A DNA stretch of 64,000 bases, taken from positions 62,386 to 126,385 of the forward strand of contig NZ_MPDM01000003.1 in NCBI RefSeq assembly GCF_001936115.1, given 5' to 3'. Shown here in pieces: positions 44,098 through 53,061 of this stretch. How positions within the stretch are numbered: position 1 is the stretch's first letter; each line of letters opens with the position of its first letter. Position numbers and translations under genes: made by a program. Source of the stretch: Boudabousia marimammalium (GTDB lineage: Bacteria > Actinomycetota > Actinomycetes > Actinomycetales > Actinomycetaceae). The notes below the pieces were generated by a model. The model did not search any database and had not been told where the DNA came from. It saw nothing but the letters and a program-made list of their open reading frames with translations.

Positions 44098-44627
44098 ACA
44101 CGCATGATCAACTAGCCGAACTGATTACCACCCATCTACGTGAAATTCCCGATTTCCCAGAAAAGGGGATCCTGTTTCGTGATATCACTCCTCTGTTAGC
44201 TGATGGGGAGGCCTTCGGCCAGCTGATTGACTTGCTCGCAGCGCGGTATCGTGGCAAAGTAGATGCGATCGCCGGACTGGAGTCCCGAGGGTTTGTCCTC
44301 GCGGCTCCTCTGGCAATCAAGCTCGGTGTTGGGATGCTGACCATCCGTAAGGGAGGAAAGCTCCCCGGACCGGTGATCGGTGTCGACTACGACTTAGAGT
44401 ACGGTTCAGCACGCATGGAAATTCGCCCTGATTCAGTAAGGGAGAACGACCGGGTTCTCATCATCGATGACGTCCTTGCCACCGGCGGCACTGCTAAAGC
44501 TGCTATAGAATTGGTCGAACGTTCTGGCGCTTCAGTGACTGCTGTTTGTGTCCTGATGGAACTACTTGCACTCAAAGGCCGGGACCAGCTCAGCGCCTAT
44601 GAGGTCGATGCTTTCGTTTCTTTCTAA
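44094..44627 (+). CDS. apt: adenine phosphoribosyltransferase
   Basis: Purine salvage enzyme making AMP from adenine and PRPP. The PRPP-binding loop is VLIIDDVLATGGTAKAA (~121-137); FPEKGILFRDITPLL and GLESRGFVLAAPLA near the N-terminus are typical of Apt. The length of 177 aa is normal. It starts inside secF (ATGA) and precedes relA, the conserved secDF-apt-relA order of actinobacteria, though relA appears to have its own promoter. Confidence 0.95.
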   Translation: MNTHDQLAELITTHLREIPDFPEKGILFRDITPLLADGEAFGQLIDLLAARYRGKVDAIAGLESRGFVLAAPLAIKLGVGMLTIRKGGKLPGPVIGVDYDLEYGSARMEIRPDSVRENDRVLIIDDVLATGGTAKAAIELVERSGASVTAVCVLMELLALKGRDQLSAYEVDAFVSF

Positions 44628-44633
44628 GCTGGG

Positions 44634-44655
44634 TCTTACGCGCATTTGCGTGAGA
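44634..44655 (+). terminator. weak hairpin between apt and relA
   Basis: TCTTACGC and GCGTGAGA pair over eight bases (one G-U in RNA) around a six-base loop, seven bases after apt. No U tract follows, so this is a weak terminator or a structure near the relA promoter. Confidence 0.3.
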
Positions 44656-44662
44656 AAAGTCC

Positions 44663-44668
44663 TAGAAT
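44663..44668 (+). promoter_or_regulatory. candidate -10 element for leaderless relA
   Basis: TAGAAT starts 12 bases before the relA ATG, leaving six bases (AGAAAA) between. No Shine-Dalgarno sequence is present. Confidence 0.45.
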
Positions 44669-44674
44669 AGAAAA

Positions 44675-47014
44675 ATGACTGATTCCACTTCAAACTCGAC
44701 AGCATCATCTTCGGTGGTGCCAGGTTCGAGGGTGCGTTCATCCTTATTCCGTTTCGGGTCCCGCCGCCAGACTACTGCGCCTGAAATTCAACCCCTAGTG
44801 AGGGCGGTTCAGGCGCACCATCCGAAAGCGGATATACACCTGATTGAACGCGCCTATGAAGTGGCTGAGCGTTGTCACCGAGGGCAGTCCCGTAAGTCTG
44901 GAGAACCGTACATCACACATCCGGTGGCGGTCGCTACAATCCTTGCGGAAATAGGGATGACCTCTACTACGCTCGCGGCTGCCCTTCTGCACGACACGGT
45001 TGAGGACACTGATTACACCCTCGACCAACTGACTGCGGACTTCGGTTCGGAGATTGCCCTTTTGGTCGACGGCGTCACCAAGTTAGACAAGGTCAAGTAC
45101 GGTGAAGCTGCACAAGCTGAAACTGTGCGCAAGATGATTGTCGCAATGTCCCACGATATTCGCGTGCTGGTAATCAAGCTTGGGGACCGGCTGCACAATG
45201 CCCGGACATGGAAGTATGTGTCAGCGGAGAATGCTTCACGCAAAGCGCGTGAAACCCTAGAGATTTATGCTCCTTTGGCGCACCGGCTGGGCATGAACAC
45301 AATCAAATATGAGCTTGAGGAACTTTCTTTCAAGACTCTCTACCCGGGCCGCTACGCAGAAATCGATAATCTCATTCAAGAGCGGGCACCTGCCCGTGAC
45401 AAGTACCTCCACAAAGTAATGGTTGCCATCGAGGAGGAACTCCGCATTTCAGCTATTAAGGGAACTGTTTCCGGTCGCCCAAAACACCACTATTCGATTT
45501 ATCAAAAGATGATCGTGCGCGGCCGCGAGTTTGATGAAATCTATGATTTAGTTGCAGTGCGTGTCTTAGTGGAAACGGTGCGGGATTGTTATGCGGTGCT
45601 GGGTGCATTGCACGCAAAGTGGCATCCTTTGGCTGGACGGTTCAAAGATTATATTGCCATGCCCAAGTTCAATATGTACCAGTCGTTACATACGACAGTA
45701 CTAGGCCCGGAAGGCAAGCCAATCGAGGTACAGATTCGTACCTACGATATGCACCGTCGGGCTGAGTATGGCGTGGCTGCGCATTGGAAATACAAGCAGG
45801 ACCCGAATGCGCGATCTGGAGATTCAAAAGCCGGCACTCAACAGGAACAGGAGATGGGCTGGCTACGTCAGTTGGTGGACTGGCAATCAGAAACCCAAGA
45901 TCCGGAAGAGTTCCTCGACTCACTCAGGTACGAAATCAGTGGTACGCAGGTTTATGTGTTCACCCCGAAGGGCTCCATTATTGCCCTGCCGCAAGGTTCC
46001 ACACCTATCGACTTCGCCTATGCAGTCCACACCGAGGTGGGTCACCGGACTGTCGGCGCCACGGTAAATGGCCGATTGGTGTCTTTGGATTACCAACTCG
46101 AAAATGGCGATAAGGTAGAGGTGCTTACTTCTCAGGCAGAGAAGTCAGGTCCATCCCAGGACTGGCTCAAGATTGTCGCTTCAGCCCGGGCAAGGAACAA
46201 AATCCGCCAATGGTTCACTCGTGAACGCAGGGAGGAAGCTGTAGAGGCAGGTAAGGCCGAGCTGGCAGCCGCAATGCGGAAACAGAATCTTCCTCTGCGA
46301 CGCCTCCTGACACATGAGAGCCTGTTGGCTGTAGCTACCGACCTGGGCTACTCTGAGGTTTCTGGCTTGTATGCCGGAGTGGGGGAGCACAAGTATTCCT
46401 CGGCTAACGTCATCAAGCGTTTGGTAGATCTTCAGGGCGGCGAAGTCGGGACAGAGGAGACCCTTTCTGAAGCGATTGTGCCGACACAAGTTTCCACAAA
46501 ACGTTCGGCGCGACAGTCAAGCTCGGGTGTTGAGGTGGCAGGTTTGGAAGGCGATGATGCGCTGGTTAAACTGGCTAAGTGTTGCACCCCAGTACCGGGT
46601 GATGAAATCATCGGCTTTATCACCCGTGGCTCTGGGGTATCTGTACATCAAAAGGACTGCCCTAACGCAAAAAACCTTCAGTTAGAACCGGAACGTATTA
46701 TCGGAGTTCGGTGGATATCCAATTCGAATGCTAGTTTTGAAGTACAAATCGAGGTAGAAGCCTTAGACCGCCCCTCATTATTGGTGGATCTGTCAAAGGT
46801 AATTTCTGAATATAAACTGGCTATTCGGTCCGGCTCTTTCAAGTCCACCAGTGACCAAATCGGCTATGCTCGGTTCACGCTTGAGCTAGCAGAGGCCGCC
46901 AACCTGAAAGCATTGATAGCTAGCCTGCGCAAGGTTGATGGCGTATACGACGTTTATCGTGTCAATACCGTTAAAGGTAACGGAAAGAAAAAGCAGAAGA
47001 AACCTAAGAGGTAA
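44675..47014 (+). CDS. relA: bifunctional (p)ppGpp synthetase/hydrolase Rel
   Basis: Long RelA-SpoT homologue that makes and degrades the stringent-response alarmone. The N-terminal HD hydrolase keeps HDTVEDTDYT (~107), so hydrolysis is probably active. The synthetase domain has GRPKHHYSIYQKM (~267) and FKDYIAMPKFNMYQSLHT. TGS (from ~425, YVFTPKGSIIALP), a Cys-containing conserved segment (KLAKCCTPVPGDEI) and a C-terminal ACT domain (~690-765) follow. Length 779 aa is typical of the actinobacterial Rel. The C-terminal tail is Lys-rich. The transcript is probably leaderless. Confidence 0.96.
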   Translation: MTDSTSNSTASSSVVPGSRVRSSLFRFGSRRQTTAPEIQPLVRAVQAHHPKADIHLIERAYEVAERCHRGQSRKSGEPYITHPVAVATILAEIGMTSTTLAAALLHDTVEDTDYTLDQLTADFGSEIALLVDGVTKLDKVKYGEAAQAETVRKMIVAMSHDIRVLVIKLGDRLHNARTWKYVSAENASRKARETLEIYAPLAHRLGMNTIKYELEELSFKTLYPGRYAEIDNLIQERAPARDKYLHKVMVAIEEELRISAIKGTVSGRPKHHYSIYQKMIVRGREFDEIYDLVAVRVLVETVRDCYAVLGALHAKWHPLAGRFKDYIAMPKFNMYQSLHTTVLGPEGKPIEVQIRTYDMHRRAEYGVAAHWKYKQDPNARSGDSKAGTQQEQEMGWLRQLVDWQSETQDPEEFLDSLRYEISGTQVYVFTPKGSIIALPQGSTPIDFAYAVHTEVGHRTVGATVNGRLVSLDYQLENGDKVEVLTSQAEKSGPSQDWLKIVASARARNKIRQWFTRERREEAVEAGKAELAAAMRKQNLPLRRLLTHESLLAVATDLGYSEVSGLYAGVGEHKYSSANVIKRLVDLQGGEVGTEETLSEAIVPTQVSTKRSARQSSSGVEVAGLEGDDALVKLAKCCTPVPGDEIIGFITRGSGVSVHQKDCPNAKNLQLEPERIIGVRWISNSNASFEVQIEVEALDRPSLLVDLSKVISEYKLAIRSGSFKSTSDQIGYARFTLELAEAANLKALIASLRKVDGVYDVYRVNTVKGNGKKKQKKPKR

Positions 47015-47066
47015 ATACTAGCCATGTGCTTCAAAGTATTTGAGTTTGAGTGTATCTAGGCGAATT

Positions 47067-47096
47067 TTAGGGGCGAACCATTTGGTTCGCCCCTAA
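47067..47096. terminator. terminator between relA and the DUF349 gene
   Basis: TTAGGGGCGAACCA and its complement form a GC-rich stem with a tight loop between two convergent genes. It can act in both directions. Confidence 0.8.
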
Positions 47097-47120
47097 GCTC
47101 TATATTCAGAGAAATTCAGA

Positions 47121-48443
47121 TCACGAGTCTACAGAATTCTTAACCTGTTCCAGCCAAGCCACCCGAGCGTCACGAGCAGACTTGAGTTCCTCGACTTTAT
47201 TTGAATCTCCAGATGCCTCAGCTGCCGCAATCTCTTCATTGATCTCCTCAATCAGCGTCTCCAGCTGACCGAGCATGCCCTCAGCACGGGCCTTGGTCTC
47301 AGGATTGTTTTTGCGCCACAGCTCTTGCTCTGCATCGCGAATGGCATCCTCTACTGCACGCATACGGCGCTCAACGCGTTGCATATCAGCGCGGGGAACC
47401 TTACCTGCTTCATCCCACTTGTCCTGAATGACACGAAGCTTGGATTTCGCAACCTCTAAATCAGTAATAGGCAGCAAAGCCTCAGCTTCTTCAAGAAGCT
47501 GTTCCTTAACCTTCAGGTTCTCACCGAACTCTGCATCCATGGCAGAATTGGCGGCGTGCCGCGCGTCAAAGAAGCGCTGCTGAGCGGCACGGAAACGCTC
47601 CCAAAGCTGATCATCTACCTTGCGGGAAGCGCGACCCGCCGCCTTCCATTTAGTCATCAAGTCGCGATACGCCCCAGCGGTAGCACCCCACTCTGTGGAG
47701 CTGGAGAGACGCTCCGCCTCCGCGATAAGTTCTTCCTTGACCCGCTTGGCTTCATCCTGACGGGCATCCAGAGCTGCAAAGTGCTGACGACGGTTGCGGT
47801 CAAACAGAGTACGGGCAGCAGAGAAACGCTTCCAGAGTGCATCCTCAGCGGAACGATCCAGCTTCGGTCCGGACTTCTGATTCTTCTTCCACTCATCGAG
47901 TAACTCGCGGAACTTCTGGCCAGACATCTTCCACTGAGTTCGTGCCGGATCTTGGTTAGCTATTTCCTCGGCTGCTTCAACGATTTCCGTGCGAAGCTTA
48001 AGAGCCTTCTCTTTTGCTTCTGCGCGAGCCTTGCGGGCTTCTTCCTTACGTTGCTCAGCGGTTTCCGCTAGAGCTTCTACGCGAGCACGCAACGCAGGTA
48101 AATCGCCAACCGCGTTTGGCTCTTTTACTCCCTCACGGAGAGAAACCAAAGTCTGGTCGATTTCCTTTGGGGCAAGGTGTGGGAGACGATCAGCGAAAAG
48201 CTTTACCTGAGCGAACAGATCCAAGTAACGGCGGACATATAAATCTAGGCCATTCTCAGGAACACCATCAGGGTACTGTCCCACCTGACGCTCGGTTTCG
48301 CCATCTTGTACCCACACGTTTCCTTCGTCATCGATTCGACCGAAAGCTAGCGCTGCTTGAGCAATTGCACTATCCGGGGCGTGCGGAGTGGAGGCGGGAG
48401 GAACGATAGTTTCAGTTTCCTTCTGTTCTGTGTTATCAGACAC
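47121..48443 (-). CDS. DUF349 domain-containing protein
   Basis: A 440-residue, highly charged, largely helical protein with four or more repeats of the DUF349 module, recognisable by recurring W-K segments such as LMTKWKAAGRASRKVDDQLW and RFRAAQQRFFDARH. No catalytic site is known. The start is placed at GTG 48443 (VSDNTEQKETE) because AAAGGA lies six bases upstream; the longer frame would add a Cys-rich leader with no support. Actinobacterial genomes keep this gene near relA. Function unknown. Its 5' leader contains a six-bp GGCCGA hairpin (48466-48481). Confidence 0.85.
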   Translation of the reverse strand: MSDNTEQKETETIVPPASTPHAPDSAIAQAALAFGRIDDEGNVWVQDGETERQVGQYPDGVPENGLDLYVRRYLDLFAQVKLFADRLPHLAPKEIDQTLVSLREGVKEPNAVGDLPALRARVEALAETAEQRKEEARKARAEAKEKALKLRTEIVEAAEEIANQDPARTQWKMSGQKFRELLDEWKKNQKSGPKLDRSAEDALWKRFSAARTLFDRNRRQHFAALDARQDEAKRVKEELIAEAERLSSSTEWGATAGAYRDLMTKWKAAGRASRKVDDQLWERFRAAQQRFFDARHAANSAMDAEFGENLKVKEQLLEEAEALLPITDLEVAKSKLRVIQDKWDEAGKVPRADMQRVERRMRAVEDAIRDAEQELWRKNNPETKARAEGMLGQLETLIEEINEEIAAAEASGDSNKVEELKSARDARVAWLEQVKNSVDS

Positions 48444-48536
48444 GGTGATCCTTTTATTCAGTGAGGGCCGAAAGCTCGGCCGTAATGTAACGCAAGAACA
48501 CAGTGCGCATGCTGAAAATGGCACGCTGCTGTGTTA

Positions 48537-48554
48537 CCGATAACAGTTTATCCG
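48537..48554. promoter_or_regulatory. imperfect dyad between the DUF349 and metallo-hydrolase genes
   Basis: CCGATAA-CAGT-TTATCCG pairs at six of seven positions per arm. It lies midway in a 212-base divergent intergenic region and could be an operator for either gene. Confidence 0.25.
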
Positions 48555-48643
48555 TTAAGTAGCTTAACGCAAAGCCTAATGGCCTGTTTCTTAGCATTTT
48601 GTTATCAACAGACGCTGTAAGTGTGTAAAGTTCACAGGCACGC

Positions 48644-48649
48644 TAGAAT
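48644..48649 (+). promoter_or_regulatory. candidate -10 element for leaderless metallo-hydrolase gene
   Basis: TAGAAT starts 12 bases before the ATG at 48656. The six bases between (ATCTCC) offer no ribosome-binding site. Confidence 0.45.
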
Positions 48650-48655
48650 ATCTCC

Positions 48656-49390
48656 ATGCGTATTCAAAGATTTACCGCCCCATTTTTTGCGGAGAACTGC
48701 TACCTGGTATCAGACTCCGGAAAGGCAATAGTTATCGACCCTGGGGCAGGATCTGGCGACCGAATAAAAGCCGCTGTCTCAGCTCAGAATCTAGAGGTTG
48801 TCGCCGTACTGATTACGCATGCGCACGTTGACCATGTTTGGGATGCAGCTGAGTTTTCTGCACCCTGCTATGTCTCACGGCCAGACCTGTATCGGATGAA
48901 GGATCCTGCCACGAGTACCTCTGGCGGTAGCCTTCCATTGCCGAATTTGCGGGAACTTTATGGCGATTGGAAACAACCCGAAGACCTTCGTGTCTATCCA
49001 ATTGGGTTTTTTGAATCTGGACTCAAATTCGCCGAAGGTCTGGTGGTGAGGGGGTTTTCAGTCCCTGGGCACACTGAAGGTCAAGTGTTGTTGCTCTTGG
49101 GTGGAGTAATTGAAGCTGGCACCATCCCAGATGAAGTGAGCGTTGAGGCTGAGGTGCTTGAACAGGTTCCCAGCATGATTGTCTTTACCGGAGATCACGT
49201 GTTCGCCGGTTCGGTTGGCCGGAGCGACCTTCCGGGCGGAGACAATCGACAGATGCTGCATTCTTTACGTACTACCGCAAATGTGCTCGATCCTAACTCT
49301 CTTTTATTGCCTGGTCATGGACCGGCAACACTTCTATCCACACAGTTGTCTACGAATGCTTATATTCGCCAGGCACGCAAACTAGGTTGA
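48656..49390 (+). CDS. metallo-beta-lactamase fold hydrolase (glyoxalase II-like)
   Basis: A 244-residue MBL-fold enzyme. The metal site is THAHVDHVWD (HxHxDH, ~57-66), with further ligands in VPGHTEGQVLLL, FTGDHVFAGSVGRSD and LLPGHGP. It resembles Rv2581c, annotated as glyoxalase II-like and located next to hisS. A thioester (lactoylglutathione-type) or other substrate is possible; glutathione itself is unlikely in actinobacteria. It overlaps the open frame of hisS and is followed by hisS after five bases, so the two are co-transcribed. Confidence 0.88.
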   Translation: MRIQRFTAPFFAENCYLVSDSGKAIVIDPGAGSGDRIKAAVSAQNLEVVAVLITHAHVDHVWDAAEFSAPCYVSRPDLYRMKDPATSTSGGSLPLPNLRELYGDWKQPEDLRVYPIGFFESGLKFAEGLVVRGFSVPGHTEGQVLLLLGGVIEAGTIPDEVSVEAEVLEQVPSMIVFTGDHVFAGSVGRSDLPGGDNRQMLHSLRTTANVLDPNSLLLPGHGPATLLSTQLSTNAYIRQARKLG

Positions 49391-49395
49391 TATCT

Positions 49396-50754
49396 ATGGC
49401 TAAAAACATTGCATCGATTTCCGGTTTCCCTGAATGGTTGCCTGCGGAGCGTCTAGTCGAGCTACAGGTGCTAGACACCCTGCGTGAGACTTTTGAGTTA
49501 CACGGCTTTTCCTCTCTAGAAACTAGGGCAGTAGAGCCGGTTTCTCAGTTACTGCGAAAAGGTGAAACCTCCAAGGAAATCTATTTGCTTTCCCGTCTGC
49601 AAGATTCTAACCTTGATATTGATCGGCAGATGTCGAAGGGTAAGCGTCTCGGTTTACATTTTGACCTGACCGTTCCTTTCGCCCGTTTTGTCAATGAGAA
49701 TGCCGGTCACCTAGTATTTCCGTTCAAACGGTACCAGATTCAAAAGGTTTGGCGTGGAGAGCGTCCCCAAGATGGTCGTTTCCGAGAGTTCATCCAAGCT
49801 GATATTGATGTGGTGGGGCAGGGAGAACTTGCCTTCCACCATGAAGTTGAACTTGCTCTTGTGATGGGAGAGGCCCTCAGTAAGCTTGGTCTTCCCGCGG
49901 TGACAATTCGCGTGAACAACCGCAAGATTGTTCAAGGTATCTGTGAAGGCGCCGGAATCGAACAGGTCGAAGATGCTTTGCGGTGCCTGGATAAACTGGA
50001 CAAGATTGGTGCTGACCAGGTCCGAGAAGAGCTAGAGTCTGTCGGAATCCGGGCAGAGCAAGCAGATGTCTTGCTAAAGATGGCGCAGATTAGCGGATCG
50101 AAATCTGAAAGTATTGTCTCAGCGGTGACCGCTTTGGGATACCAGTCAGAGCTTCTTGATGAGGGGCTTGCTGAGCTTCGTGCGATGCTAGAAGAGGGGG
50201 AGCGACGTGCCCCTGGATTACTGGTTGCGGATCTGAAGATCGCCCGCGGGTTAGACTACTACACCGGAACCGTCTACGAGTCTTTCATTGAAGGTCACGA
50301 AGACCTCGGTTCGATTTGTTCCGGCGGGCGTTACGATAACCTGATTGGTGATGGTAAGAAGAAGTATCCGGGCGTCGGCCTGTCGATTGGTGTTTCTCGC
50401 GTGCTTTCGCGCATTATGGCTGCTAACTTGCTGGTTCCTAGCCGTCCGGTTCCCACTGTCGTGTATGTGGCTGTGAACGATGAGGAACATCGCGGTGAAT
50501 CTAATGCTATTGCTGCTGCCTTGCGCGCCCGTGGCATCAGTACCGATGTGGCCGATAAGGCCGCAAAGTTTGGCAAACAGATTAAAGCAGCGGATCGACG
50601 CGGTATCCCCTTTGTCTGGTTCCCCGGCGATGTTGATGAGGTGAAAGATATTCGCTCGGGTGAACAGGTTGTGGCTGATTGTCATACTTGGGAGCCTCCA
50701 CAGCAAGACTTGAAGGTGCAAGTACTTGCCCCGCCCTTAGATGTTGAGGGCTAA
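49396..50754 (+). CDS. hisS: histidyl-tRNA synthetase
   Basis: Class II synthetase charging tRNA-His. Motif 2 is RYQIQKVWRGERPQDGRFRE (~113), and the histidine-binding signature is ARGLDYYTGTVYE (~281). Motif 3 follows at GVGLSIGVSRVLSRI, and the anticodon-binding domain occupies ~345-440. I choose ATG 49396 (MAKNIASIS, 452 aa) over the TTG at 49387, which would overlap the previous stop. The ribosome-binding site is weak. Known gene order beside the MBL hydrolase and relA. Confidence 0.95.
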   Translation: MAKNIASISGFPEWLPAERLVELQVLDTLRETFELHGFSSLETRAVEPVSQLLRKGETSKEIYLLSRLQDSNLDIDRQMSKGKRLGLHFDLTVPFARFVNENAGHLVFPFKRYQIQKVWRGERPQDGRFREFIQADIDVVGQGELAFHHEVELALVMGEALSKLGLPAVTIRVNNRKIVQGICEGAGIEQVEDALRCLDKLDKIGADQVREELESVGIRAEQADVLLKMAQISGSKSESIVSAVTALGYQSELLDEGLAELRAMLEEGERRAPGLLVADLKIARGLDYYTGTVYESFIEGHEDLGSICSGGRYDNLIGDGKKKYPGVGLSIGVSRVLSRIMAANLLVPSRPVPTVVYVAVNDEEHRGESNAIAAALRARGISTDVADKAAKFGKQIKAADRRGIPFVWFPGDVDEVKDIRSGEQVVADCHTWEPPQQDLKVQVLAPPLDVEG

Positions 50755-50805
50755 GCCAGTTTCCTAATCTATACTGAAATAAATACTGGAAGAAGGGGAC
50801 CCAAA

Positions 50806-51660
50806 GTGGAACAGGGAACATTGTTGCAATGGGGTTCAGGGGACGAGGGTGAGTTCCCGGAACCGCCGGTACTTCAATCGCATGGTCCGGCGCGCGTAAT
50901 CGCTATGTGTAACCAAAAGGGCGGCGTCGGTAAAACGACCTCGACCATTAATGTGTCCGCTGCTTTGGCTGAGCTGGGGCGTCGTGTCCTCATCGTGGAT
51001 TTTGACCCGCAAGGTGCTGCTTCCGCCGGCTTGGGGATTAATGCTCATGAACTGGATGAAACGATATACAACCTGCTGATGACCCCCCGCCTAGATGTGC
51101 GTGATGTCATTGTGAATACTGCAGTTCCAGGACTAGACATTATTCCTGCAAATATTGACTTGTCCGCAGCTGAGGTGCAGCTGGTCAATGAAGTGGCGCG
51201 CGAACAGGCGTTGGAGCGAGTTCTGCGTCCCATCATGAATGATTATGATTTGGTTCTGATCGACTGCCAGCCTTCACTTGGTCTGCTTACCGTTAACGCA
51301 TTGACTGCAGCACATGGCGTGATGATCCCACTGGAAGCGGAGTTTTTCGCTTTGCGCGGCGTTGCACTGCTGATAGAGACGATTGAAAAGGTGCAAGAAC
51401 GTTTGAACCCGCGTCTTAAGATTGATGGTATTTTGGCTACCATGGTGGATACCCGGACTTTGCATTCTCGTGAAGTTTTGGATCGTCTACAGGAAGCTTT
51501 TGGCGATACGGTCTACCGGACAATGATCCGTAGAACTGTGAAGTTCCCGGATGCTTCGGTGGCAACTGAACCGATTACTACATACGCACCTACCCACTCG
51601 GGTGCTGACGCGTACCGTAGTCTAGCCCGTGAAATGATTGCCCGCGGTAATGTTGCGTGA
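50806..51660 (+). CDS. ParA-family ATPase adjacent to scpAB
   Basis: A 284-residue deviant Walker ATPase: CNQKGGVGKTTSTIN (~34-48), with LIVDFDPQGAASAG as the second motif and LIDCQPSLGLLTVNAL as Walker B. This is the Rv1708-type ParA/Soj protein that heads the scpA-scpB operon in actinobacteria, not the oriC-linked ParA, and no ParB gene is next to it. It may position or segregate chromosomal or other cargo (inference). It has an AAGGGG ribosome-binding site and overlaps scpA by four bases. Confidence 0.9.
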   Translation: MEQGTLLQWGSGDEGEFPEPPVLQSHGPARVIAMCNQKGGVGKTTSTINVSAALAELGRRVLIVDFDPQGAASAGLGINAHELDETIYNLLMTPRLDVRDVIVNTAVPGLDIIPANIDLSAAEVQLVNEVAREQALERVLRPIMNDYDLVLIDCQPSLGLLTVNALTAAHGVMIPLEAEFFALRGVALLIETIEKVQERLNPRLKIDGILATMVDTRTLHSREVLDRLQEAFGDTVYRTMIRRTVKFPDASVATEPITTYAPTHSGADAYRSLAREMIARGNVA

Positions 51661-52451
51661 TATCCAAAATGGATGGTGAAAAATCTCATCTCCCACAGAC
51701 CTTTGAAGTGCATCTCGATAACTTCTCGGGTCCCTTTGATTTGCTGTTGTCTTTAATTGCGAAGCGAAAGCTGGACTTAACTGAACTGGCGCTTTCTGCG
51801 GTGACAGAAGAGTTTATTGCCTACATGGATAAGGTCACTGACTTTTCGCAAACCAGCGAGTTTTTGGTAGTTGCGGCCACCCTCCTCGACGCGAAAGCCG
51901 CTCGTTTGCTTCCCGTTGATGAACAAACTGACGACGACACCCTCGCGGCACTAGAAGCAGCGGATGTGCTGTTCTCGCACCTATTGCAGTATCGCGCCTT
52001 TAAGCAGGCAACTGAATTCTTGGCGCAGCGTTTCGCAACCTGGTCCCAGTCAACGCCGCGGGCGGTTCCCCTAGAAGAACGCTACGAACGGATACTTCCC
52101 CCCATAAAAATCAACATTGATGTGCGCCGCCTCGCCAACTATGCGTGGGATGCCTTTCACCAACCGGAACCGCAGGTAGAAACGCGGCATGTCCACTCTG
52201 CGACCGTTTCTGTCTCTTCCCAGGTCGACACCATCTTGGCGAAGCTCCGCCGGAGCAGGTCGTGCACCTTCACTCAGCTACAGGAAGAAGCACCCACTCT
52301 CGGGCACGCAGTAGCTTTGTTCTTAGCTGTACTATTGCTATACCGTGACCGCGTAATCGAAGTGAAACAACCAGAGGTGTTGGGTGAGCTCCTGATTACC
52401 CGAAATGACGACCGCATCAAAAACTATTCAGGGAGTGAAGCTGTTGCCTAA
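51657..52451 (+). CDS. scpA: segregation and condensation protein ScpA
   Basis: Kleisin subunit of the bacterial SMC-ScpAB condensin. The N-terminal domain begins FEVHLDNFSGPFDLLLSLI (~15-33), the standard ScpA start; the C-terminal winged helix is at ~185-255. The length of 264 aa is normal. The start codon (GTG) overlaps the parA stop. It binds SMC (not in the window) and the ScpB encoded next. Confidence 0.94.
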   Translation: MISKMDGEKSHLPQTFEVHLDNFSGPFDLLLSLIAKRKLDLTELALSAVTEEFIAYMDKVTDFSQTSEFLVVAATLLDAKAARLLPVDEQTDDDTLAALEAADVLFSHLLQYRAFKQATEFLAQRFATWSQSTPRAVPLEERYERILPPIKINIDVRRLANYAWDAFHQPEPQVETRHVHSATVSVSSQVDTILAKLRRSRSCTFTQLQEEAPTLGHAVALFLAVLLLYRDRVIEVKQPEVLGELLITRNDDRIKNYSGSEAVA

Positions 52452-53061
52452 ATCTGCGCCCCTGCCCCACGTTTCTGCATTGACGGTTCCACCTCAGCTA
52501 GCTCAGCTGATTGAAGCTATATTGATGGTTGCGACCGAACCCGCCAGCATCCAAGACATCGCTGCAGCCACCGGGGTTGATGCACAGAGCGTTGAGAATA
52601 CGATTCTCGCTCTTCAACGAACCTATAACGGTGAAGTCCCCGAACACCCTCGGCACGGATTTGAGCTGAGACAGGTAGCAGAAGGTTGGCGCATCTACGC
52701 ACGCGATGAGTATTCTCACGTGATTGAACGTTTTGTGATTGGGGAAAAGACTTCGCGTCTTTCTCAGGCAGCACTCGAGACTTTAGCTGTAGTGGCCTAC
52801 CGGCAGCCGGTAACTCGCGGCCAAATTAGCGCAATCCGTGGCGTGAACGTTGACGGGGTGGTGCGGACTTTGACTGCCCGTGGTTTGATTGAAGAAACTG
52901 GAACCTCTGAGAGCGGAGCTTTGCACTATTGCACCACCTCGCAGTTCCTCGAAGCTTTTGGGCTACGAAGCCTAGATGACTTGCCCCCGATGGCACCCTA
53001 CTATCCCGCTGCCGACCAACTTCCAGATGTAATGGATGAGATTGAGAGTTTAAGAAGATGA
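52405..53061 (+). CDS. scpB: segregation and condensation protein ScpB
   Basis: Partner of ScpA in condensin, made of two winged helices: LIEAILMVATEPASIQDIA (~36-54) and ALETLAVVAYRQPVTRGQIS (~127-146). The frame is open from ATG 52405, which overlaps scpA by 47 bases. A GGGAG at 52431-52435 suggests that translation may really start at the TTG at 52444; I keep the longer frame. It overlaps the pseudouridine synthase gene by four bases. Confidence 0.93.
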   Translation: MTTASKTIQGVKLLPKSAPLPHVSALTVPPQLAQLIEAILMVATEPASIQDIAAATGVDAQSVENTILALQRTYNGEVPEHPRHGFELRQVAEGWRIYARDEYSHVIERFVIGEKTSRLSQAALETLAVVAYRQPVTRGQISAIRGVNVDGVVRTLTARGLIEETGTSESGALHYCTTSQFLEAFGLRSLDDLPPMAPYYPAADQLPDVMDEIESLRR

